Shown here: piece after piece, positions 56,561 through 64,000 of the stretch | Position numbering within the stretch: position 1 is the first letter of the stretch | Layout: the number at the start of each line of letters is the position of its first letter | Assembly (NCBI RefSeq): GCF_040954645.1 | Contig: NC_092812.1 | Coordinates: forward strand, 2,232,001-2,296,000 | Reading direction: 5' to 3' | Length of the DNA stretch: 64,000 nucleotides | Source of the DNA: Diabrotica undecimpunctata | Lineage: Eukaryota; Arthropoda; Insecta; Coleoptera; Chrysomelidae | Notes under the pieces: generated by a model | What the model was told of the DNA's origin: nothing | The model's input: only the letters and a program-made list of their open reading frames with translations | The model's database searches: none | Position numbers and translations under genes: made by a program

Positions 56561-56939
56561 GTCAACATATATTGTATACCCTTTTGCCCAATGTACCCAA
56601 GCAGGTACGAGGAAGTTTAGGTTGTTAAATTTCTAAAGTAAAACAAATATGTGATAAAATTATATTCACTCAATATTCTTACACATATAATAAAACAAAT
56701 TTTAGGCATGCAACAAAATAAATTCATGGATACAGAACGTTCTTGATAAAAATGTTTACGTACCACAATTTAACCTCAAATCACAACTGCAATGGCTTTT
56801 TCAAAGTGCTGTATCTTAAAACCACGAGAAAAAATACAGTAATCTGTTACACCGTCTAAGAAATGTAACTATGCTGAACCAGATATTGAGATTTTCAATC
56901 ATAAATGACGTCAGCAGAAGTAAAAGTAAAGTTCGTGTA

Positions 56940-57118
56940 ACCTTCTGGCTAAGGTCTAGTGTTAGGGTTTTCAGGTCGCGCAAGCGCCCCTAACATGACT
57001 TAACGACTACTTTCGTAGCCGGGACCGACGGCTTTACGTGCCCTCCGAAGCACGGTGGCAGCTCAGTTAATTAGAAATTAAAAATTTTGTCGGTGCCGGG
57101 ATTTGAACCCGGGCCCTC
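56940..57118 (-). mobile_element. tRNA-derived SINE, body and T-arm half
   Basis: On the minus strand GGGTTCAAATCCCGG (57098-57112 region) is a perfect tRNA T-arm with B box. It is followed by an A/T linker and a GC-rich body containing GGGCACGTAAAGCCGTCGGT and CCCGGCTAC, typical of arthropod SINE bodies. The 5' half of the tRNA head is displaced to 58772-58824 by a Copia insertion; GAGGG is duplicated at the break. Confidence 0.75.
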
Positions 57119-57280
57119 TTTAGGGATGCGTGATGGAAAAAGTCTTGCTTATAGATGGAATAGTAAAACGATACGTTGACAAAATAAACGTTTTATTTTA
57201 ACATAAATTCCTGGTTACAAAAATGTCTTAATTTTACTTGTTGACGTTGACACTTGTGTCACTGACAGGTAATGCCAACA
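57119..57280 (-). repeat. Copia 3' LTR
   Basis: Minus sense starts TGTTGGCATTACC and ends GCATCCCTAAA. It aligns with 58568-58735 at over 90 percent by eye. Confidence 0.7.
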
Positions 57281-58460
57281 CTAGTTCTCTAAAATAGGTG
57301 AATTTAGATTTTGACAATGACTTTGTAAAAATGTCAGCTTGTTGCTGATCAGACTGTACATACTGTAAGGTAATAATTTCCTTTTCTAAACAATCTCTAA
57401 TAAAATGATGTCTAACATCATCAAGAAATTGACCTACTGATAAAGCTGCTAGTAGATTCATCTCTGTATTATACTCACAATCATAGTCTTTAAGATATGT
57501 CGGTCTCTTCCATTTTATTCACAGACATTAAATTATATGAAAGTTGATTACATACCCATACATTCTTCATCTCAATTTGGTTACCATTTACTGCTTCTAG
57601 ATTCAAATCACCTTGTTTTATTGCTTCCAATGATTGACCCTTCTTTGCTACATTTATATTATACATTACTTCCTGGATATTATCTAAAAACATTTTAACA
57701 TCCTTTGTAACTAAGTGATTTGTAGCACCACTGTCTATTATGAAATTTATTTCACCAGATTCTGAGTTGCTAACTAAGGTGGTTTCCTCTGCTGTCAAAA
57801 ATGTTTCCTTTTCACCATTTTCTGCTGGGAATGCCCTATTTCCATTTTTATTTTTCCAACACTGATAGCGCTTGTGTCCCATTTTTCCACAGTTATGAGA
57901 TTTAAATTGAAATGGTTTATTATTTCTCACATTACCATTACTTGTTCCAGCTTTATTCTTCCATTTATTCCATGGCTGTTTATTTGCTACAAATGCAACA
58001 TCAGGGTTTGTTTCATGGTCATTTTTATTGTACCTTGCCTCTTCCATTAGTAGCTTGTTTTTAACAAACTCTAATGTAACTTTAGTTTCATCTTGACAAA
58101 ACATAATATCAATTGCTGTAGTAACTGCTTGATATGCTTCAGGCATTGCAGAGAGTAACTGTGATATAACTTCACTATCTTGTACTTGACCTCCTGCACT
58201 TTTAAGTTTATACACAGTTTGATTGAATTCTGTTAAAAACATATTTAAAGACCCTGTTGTATATTTCAATGACCTTAGTTTCTGCTGCAGTTGAACCTGT
58301 GTCGAAATTCCCTTCTTTTAGTAAGTATTTTCCAATGTACCTATAATCTCTTTTGCTGAGGTATTTGATTTAATCATTTCCAGTACATTGTCATGCAAAC
58401 ACTGCACAATTAGATTCCGGGCTTTCACATCGTTTTTCTGATGTTTACAACATTTGTTTC
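57234..58460 (-). pseudogene. Copia gag-protease fused to RNase H tail
   Basis: 58430-58320 gives the gag N-terminal part (KARNLIVQCLHDNVLEMIKS; EIIGTLENTY). A frameshift then leads to the open frame 58269-57490: SLNMFLTEFNQTVYKLKSAG, SQLLSAMPEAYQAVTTAI, a zinc knuckle HNCGKMGHKRYQC with its first Cys replaced by Ser, and protease FIIDSGATNHLV (catalytic D-S-G intact), VWVCNQLSYNLMSVNKM. The RNase H C-terminus follows at once in 57461-57234 (DVRHHFIRDCLEKEIITLQY; QADIFTKSLSKSKF). Integrase and RT are absent, so the copy needs enzymes from elsewhere. Confidence 0.8.
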
Positions 58461-58567
58461 CGCCATTTTTGTCGTTGAGTTCCGTACCACGTTTTCCGTA
58501 AACACTTTTGTTTTCTGATTACCACTATGCAAGCTTCTTGAATTTCCACAACTCTGGGCCCATAAAC

Positions 58568-58771
58568 TTTAGGGATGCGTGATGGAAAAAGTCTTGCTTA
58601 TAAATGGAATAGTAAAACGATACGTTGTGAAAAATAAACGTTTTATTTTAATATAAATTCCTGTTTACAAAAATGTCTTAATTTTATTTGTTGACGTTGA
58701 CACTTGTGTCACTGAGAGGTAATGCCAACACTTAACATAAAAATGTACAATATAGAATTGTAATACCAACA
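58568..58771 (-). repeat. Copia 5' LTR
   Basis: Minus sense TGTTGGTATTACAATTC to CCCTAAA. It contains TGTTGG twice, about 40 bp apart; the 3' LTR starts at the second. Confidence 0.7.
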
Positions 58772-58824
58772 CCCTCCAGCTTGTTAAGCCAGTAACATAG
58801 CCACTGAGCTACGGCTGTCAGCAG
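58772..58824 (-). mobile_element. tRNA-derived SINE, 5' tRNA half
   Basis: Minus strand: GCCGTAGCTCAGTGGCTA is the A box and D arm. CTGGC-TTAACAA-GCTGG forms the anticodon arm; the loop would read AAC, a valine anticodon. It joins across the Copia insertion to the T-arm at 57098-57113. Confidence 0.75.
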
Positions 58825-59149
58825 AAAATTATATTTGCCGTACCCGTGCAGATACGCTGGGCGTTAATGGGTTAAATACTTATATAAGATTTTTAAGCTT
58901 TAATTTCTTGACTGGGTTAGACCAGTCTAATGTGAAAAACTGTAAAAAATCACTTATTTAACGTAAAAATTTTATACAGATATTTAAAGGTTCTAAAAGG
59001 GTAAAATGAAGGACAGCTGATCAGAATTCCGTGAAGACGTATAGCTGGTTTTACTTTGTTTTTTTTTAAGCTTAAAAAAATGAAAAAATGCGTTTTGCCT
59101 ATTAAACTTAACTTATTTTTACAGCAGGTAATTCATAAATGTTACTTAA

Positions 59150-60300
59150 TAACGTTGTTTTGCGTTATGACATGTAACATAACTCCTTGAAATTATGGAA
59201 ATTATTAAGTTATTAAACTGTGTTAAATATTTTTAGTAATTTATAAACATTATAAATGTTAGCTTTATTAATAATGAAATATGACATTTGTTTTTTGCAT
59301 AATGACATGTAATATAACTACTTACAATTGTGGCAGTTAATGAGCTATTAAAGTGTGCTAAATTTCAAATAGATCGACCAAATAGTTTATAAGTTATTTA
59401 ATTTATTTATCACGGAGAGCGATTTATTTATCACGGAGAGCGATTTATTTAGCTTATAAACATTTGTAATAACTTTAATGTTCTTTATGTCACACAATTG
59501 TATAGAGGCTCAATGAAAATCTGGTGAAAGAACATACTTTCCAAAAAAAAAAAACAACTTTTTTGAGCAATACGAACCAAGATAGCATTTTATTCTTAAA
59601 ACAATAGTATTTTATTCTAAAAATCATAAAATCATTGTCTTTTAACAGTAAGAGCTAAACATTGAAAAGATTCTAACATCTTCTACACCTTCGCGGTAAA
59701 TACCATAATTTATATAAAATGGATCATGAAATTTAGATAATTTGTTTAATACTCAGCTTTTAACGTTAATAAACAATGGAAATATGATTTTTAGAAAAAA
59801 TGCTATTTTTTTTCCTATTGGTCATAGAAGATATTTTTTATTTAGAAAGTCTGTTTTTCACCGGCTTGTCATTGAGCCTACTTACAAGCATGTGACATAA
59901 AAAATATCAAAGTTATTATAATTGTTCATACGCTGAAAAGTCAGTTCTTTTTCAAACTGTTGTTTAATAACCAATTTAATAAAATTGTTGCAGTTGTTTT
60001 ACACACCTTAAAAATATATACTTATAAAATCGATTTCGGTCTACAGAATATCTCTAGAGTTACTGTGAGGGTAAGAACAGTTGTTTAAAATAATCGCTTT
60101 CTAAGATAAACAAATTGAATGACTTATAAACTATTTGGTCAATATATTTAAAATTTAGCACACTTTAATAGCTCATTAACTGCCACAATTTTAAGTAGTT
60201 ATATTATATGTCATTATGCAAAAAAGAACAAATAGTAATATTTTATTATTAATAAAGCTTATATTTATAATATTTATAAATTACTGCACAATTAAGTGTT
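59150..60300. repeat. fold-back repeat of about 1.1 kb with roughly 400-bp arms
   Basis: 59200-59610 and 59770-60300 are imperfect inverted copies sharing TGGCAGTTAATGAGCTATTA, CCAAATAGTTTATAAGT, AGGCTCAATGA and ATTTTATGTCACA-like blocks. Inside the left arm an 85-bp direct repeat (59150-59235 and 59290-59375) and a 21-bp tandem unit ATCACGGAGAGCGATTTATT (x2, near 59410-59450) occur. No gene inside. Probably a MITE or fold-back element. Confidence 0.6.
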
Positions 60301-60636
60301 TTTTGCAACCATCTTGGCGAATTCTTTATGTATTTTAATTTAGAAACTAGCAAATTGGAGAACGTTTTAAGATCTACAATTTTTATTTCAACTATTTTTC
60401 TCTAAACTGGATAAAAACAATTTTTTAAACAAATTGTTATTCATTCGTAAAAAGTTTTTATGTACCAAAGGGTCTTTTATTAATAATTCCCCATTCAACA
60501 TATTTAATATTCCTTTACATAACCCCCTTCCCACGATCTATTTTTTCTCCACATACACTTTTTTTTAAGAAGTGTATGATTTTTTTTCTTACGCATCATT
60601 ATTACAAACGAAGCTACTGCACATAACGTAGAGGCA

Positions 60637-63139
60637 CCAGTACCTGACATTCTAAGGCCCGAAAGATACATTTTCTGATATTAAAACGTAATTTTACTCA
60701 GATTTTTTTGTTCCCTTAAGCAAAATGTATGATTAAGTTTATTTCTAATTGTACGTGTAAAAGGAGATTTAATTTAAATAAAATTTGCCCAAAAAAAATT
60801 TATTTTTAAATACATGGTTTGTCCCCAATACCCTGGCATTGCAAATTTTGCAAAATCCAAAAAAATACCCAATACCTGACATGTCAAAAAAGGTATTTAA
60901 ATAAAAAAAATTAACTTATTTATTCAAATATCTAATTAAAACAGGAAAACTTTATTATTTCTGGAACTCTGTACATTCCAAGATTATTTAAACTTGCTGG
61001 TTCGTTGATCTCTCTACAATATCAGTATGATCATACCATATTGCATCCTTTTTATTTGGACATTTCCACGAATTAAAGTTGCTGTTTACCACCTTCTTTT
61101 AAATGAGATTTGTTAAATGTTGGAACAATAGCTGGAATATTATCACCACTATCAGATTCCAACTTTAATTGCTCATCAGATAAAGATGTTTCAGAATCTG
61201 AATTTTCCTTGAAATTTCGTTTTGTGTTTTTTCTTTCAGAATCATCTTTTCATCAGAATCTGAATATTCCTTGTAATTTCGCTTTGTTTTTTTTTTCTCG
61301 TAGAATTTTTTCGTCTCGCTTTCGTTTTCGCTCTTGCTTTTCCTGTTCGTTGATTTATTTTTCCATTTTTTTTTCTGTTGTAAGTTTTCTAAAGTAGTCA
61401 TCGTTAACATTAAAATCGAGTTCAACAACTGCAACATCGCCACCTGGTGGATTATTATCCGTATTAAAATGTGGTTTTGGATCTTTTTCTGTATTTTATT
61501 TATCCATGCTATTCTCCTTGTTATCTGAACGGTCTTCTTCTGTTGTTGAGATTTCAGGGTTATTTAATTTGGGAACGATAATTGTGTTGAGTTTTTTTTT
61601 TCATTTTTAATCTTCAGCCAAACTTGAAAAAGACTTAAATGTTGTATATTTTCATTCCACGTATCCGAGTCTGCGGCATTAAATTCTTGTAACAAGCCAG
61701 GGTCAATGTAGGTCTCTAACAGTTGTTAGAGACCTACATTGTTTTTTCTTGTGGAGTTTCTTTTACGGGGAGATTATTGTGAATTTCTGTATTATTTAAC
61801 TTGAAATATTTTTGGTAGTTGAATGGGCACAAACCGGCAGCACAAAAACCATTCAATATAAGTTTCGGAGTAATGGAATTCTCTATGACTTTTGCCGAAA
61901 CTGGTCCAAAATTCTCCTTCTTTATTTTTGGACCATTGTTTTGTATTCTCCAATTGTTTACTTCATTTCTCCAGCAATTTTTTAGGGGTCTAAAAACTGC
62001 TACATCCATCGGCTGCGTAATATGTGTCGAATTAGGCAATGCAATAAGAATAATTTTTCTTTCAGTACAGAAATCACTAAGAGTCAGAGTCAAGCGACTA
62101 GAATGTCCATCAACGAAAAATATAACTGGAAACTCAATTTCATTTTCCACAGCCCAAGGATAAAAAACGTTTATTATATACTCATAGAAAGTTTCCGCGG
62201 CCATCCATCCACTTTCACTTTTACCAATTTCAAAACATTTTGGCATAGAAGCAGATATACCCGGTGGAATCCTTTTATAAGCAAAGATCACCATGCCTAG
62301 GGCAATGTTTCCTGCTACGTTTTGCTAACATAAGAATAGTAAGGCACTATTTCTCATCATTTGGTAGATGGCTGTAGACAGTGAAATCTCCCTTGCGTGT
62401 AAGAACTCGGCTTCCTTTAGGATTCCTCGTTTAGGATCATTAAAAATGTCTTAATAATTATTCTCCTCAAGGTACAATTTAATATCCCTAAACCAGCGGC
62501 GTAAATTTTCTTCATTGACAGATGACCTCCCGGTGGTTATATTCTAGATGCCTTTGTAGAAAGCAAGAATGCCACTTTTTGCCAGGTCTTTCATTTTTGA
62601 AAATATTTTCACGTTTGTTGAGTTTAAAAATTTATTCTACAGAATCAATGAGCTGAAGCTTTGTTGCTGGAAAACCACGATCAGAAATATAAAATAATCA
62701 TTTGACCAACAGATTTTCTTCATCAGGAGTTAAATTTGTAGCAGGTCCCTTTCTGCATTCTCTATGGTATTTACCTTTTTCTTGTATATTAATGTAGTTC
62801 TTGGGATCCCATATTGTTTGCTTGTTGTGTTGTAGGGCTTGACGTTATATCTTATAAGCATATTTCTTCGGCATTGTCAACTGAAATACAAAGAAAATCT
62901 AAATTATTAACCAAATATTATTTGGACCCAGTAGCTGACATATGTTAGTAACCAATATCAGACATGGGTGTCAGCTATTGGTACACCATAAAATTATACA
63001 ATTTTGGTTGCATTTACAGGGTTATTTACGTGCTTTCAACTTAAATATTCATTCAAAGTATAAAAACATCTGAAACCCGATAGCTGACACTAGTGTCACT
63101 TACTGGATACTCGCTCGGATCTTGTACCAGTAACTGACA
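60637..63139 (-). mobile_element. pogo-like element flanked by arrays of a CCAGTANCTGACA motif
   Basis: Motif copies lie at both ends around the transposase: 60637-60649, 60825-60838, 60869-60881 on one side; 62928-62940, 62952-62964, 62969-62981 (inverted), 63077-63089, 63094-63106 (inverted) and 63127-63139 on the other. The outer limits are not fixed because no clear inverted repeat or TA duplication was found. Confidence 0.6.
61000..62875 (-). pseudogene. pogo/jerky-like DDE_1 transposase, decayed
   Basis: Starts MPKKYAYKI at 62875, then a stop. The DNA-binding region follows in pieces (NLTPDEENLLVK; YISDRGFPATKLQLIDSVE; RPGKKWHSCFLQRH). The core first-Asp region is scrambled near 62400. 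The open frame 62294-61734 carries VIFAYKRIPPGISASMPKCF, SGWMAAETFYEYIINVFYPW, VIFFVDGHSSR (second Asp) and THITQPMDVAVFRPLKNCW (third Asp). The C-terminal region (61443-61000) is Lys/Glu/Ser-rich, ending with W-K-C-P-N-K-K-D-A-I-W-Y near 61060. At least five stops. Different from the pogo-like gene at 11095: no PHD finger here. Confidence 0.7.
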
Positions 63140-64000
63140 CATCCTATCTAACCCCTCTTTATTAACATAAGGTAATTTTAACAACAAATACGTACATTTA
63201 TATTACTGTTAAATGGATCTACACTAAAAGACTTACACTTTAAATACACATTAACGTCACACACCCAATTGATATAAACTATTTTCTTAGCGTTCTTGCT
63301 TAGTAATTTCGGCAATGTCACCAACCTTAAAATTTATTTTATCGGCTCATTGATGCCAACATATTCAAAATATTACCCAAGGAAGCAAAGACTGTGTGTT
63401 TTGTTTACTCTGATCACATAAAACAGACTTAATTGTTAGGTTATCAATACAAAAAAGGTAAAGCACATGCCTACATGCTAATTAAAATTAATATAGATAC
63501 AAACACACACACATTTTTCATACTAAATCGACTCGCTCAACTAACTAATATTTTTAGTAGGTACTGAAATCAGTACTGACGTTAGCATAATGGCAAGCGG
63601 ACCTTAAATGTTATAACTATACTAAAAATAAAATATTCAGATAAGATATTTAAATATATCACATATCAATAAAATTATCATATATTATAAGAAAAAATGA
63701 GAACTAGTTTAAGTCCTCGTAACTGTGTATGCAAATTAATAAACATGCAATTATAAGCATTTTGCATGTCTCTATTAAACACATTTAATAAAGACTTGCA
63801 CTAAATTAGTAATTAACACTAATTTTGTAATAAAAAGGATAATACACACTGTTAACATATATAAAAAATATTAAAAAAAACTAACGCTTATCTCCAGTCT
63901 CTCGTATTATTGTATAACTTTCAGAACTTAAATAACTTCACGTAAATCGGCTGAAAAAGGAGAGGAAATGTACTCACAATAACTCAGATTGAACTTTAAA
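63140..64000. other. AT-rich sequence, no gene recognised
   Basis: No coding signal or repeat structure beyond simple AT-richness and a short CA run near 63500. Confidence 0.45.

Larger units (their letters stand above)
57119..58771 (-). mobile_element. short Copia-type element (1653 bp), RT- and integrase-deleted, inserted in a SINE
   Basis: The 5-bp TSD CCCTC lies at 57114-57118 and 58772-58776. LTR-like direct repeats are 57119-57280 and 58568-58771 (minus sense begins TGTTGG). The right (5') copy holds about 40 extra bases at its start. A tRNA-primer-like TTTATGGGCCCAGAG follows the 5' LTR, as in insect Copia elements. The internal region is only about 1.3 kb. Confidence 0.8.

Noticed and set aside
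57098..57112. Functional tRNA gene
   Set aside because: Only the T arm lies here; the 5' half is 1.65 kb away across a Copia insertion and the acceptor stem pairs poorly, so it is a SINE head.
61734..62294. Functional jerky-like host gene
   Set aside because: The open frame is only the middle of a transposase whose two ends contain several stops and frameshifts.
1..64000. CRISPR arrays, bacterial operons, Shine-Dalgarno sites, rRNA
   Set aside because: Nothing of the kind is present; spaced direct repeats here are transposon parts and the gene structure is eukaryotic.

Overview
This is an AT-rich eukaryotic window, almost certainly from an arthropod and most likely an insect with a large, repeat-laden genome. 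A beetle is plausible, but I cannot prove the order. The evidence is GT-AG exons of a hemolymph lipid-transfer-like protein, short insect-style introns in some elements, and a transposon set typical of insects: Tc1/mariner, piggyBac, pogo/jerky, Harbinger-type, I, Jockey and RTE-like LINEs, Penelope-like elements (PLEs), Ty3/gypsy, Copia and a tRNA-derived SINE. There is no sign of bacterial operons.

The only host gene I can support lies on the + strand. Four phase-0 exons (15554-15832, 28029-28181, 46182-46403, 54572-54727; 270 codons) read as consecutive stretches of a large lipid transfer protein (apolipophorin-like). Their introns (about 12.2, 18.0 and 8.2 kb) are packed with transposons. 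Both ends of the gene lie outside what I can recognise.

Region by region. 1-8250: coiled-coil gene fragment, a 220-bp MADF module, a C2H2 finger relic, a mariner-type transposase split by a Harbinger-like MITE, and a 5'-truncated LINE with target-site duplication (TSD) that carries a second copy of the MADF module. 8250-15000: gypsy integrase relic, pogo-like transposase ending in a PHD-like finger, and a transposon-associated protein of unknown role. Intron after exon A (15.8-28.0 kb): two mariner-type elements with very long terminal inverted repeats, a LINE, and a PLE split by a 4.66-kb Jockey element with a 13-bp TSD. Next intron (28.2-46.2 kb): hairpin MITE, I-type LINE, RT-less PLE, RTE endonuclease, and an 8.2-kb piggyBac that has swallowed an unclassified 2.5-kb inverted-repeat element and several RTE LINE pieces. 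Third intron (46.4-54.6 kb): two head-to-tail gypsy elements, one with a macro-domain (ADP-ribose hydrolase-like) ORF in the env position. 54.7-64 kb: a second piggyBac relic, a SINE split by a short Copia element, a fold-back repeat, and a pogo-like element flanked by arrays of one short motif.

Most transposon genes carry stops, frameshifts or deletions and are marked as pseudogenes. Family calls come from reading translated motifs by eye; no database search was run.
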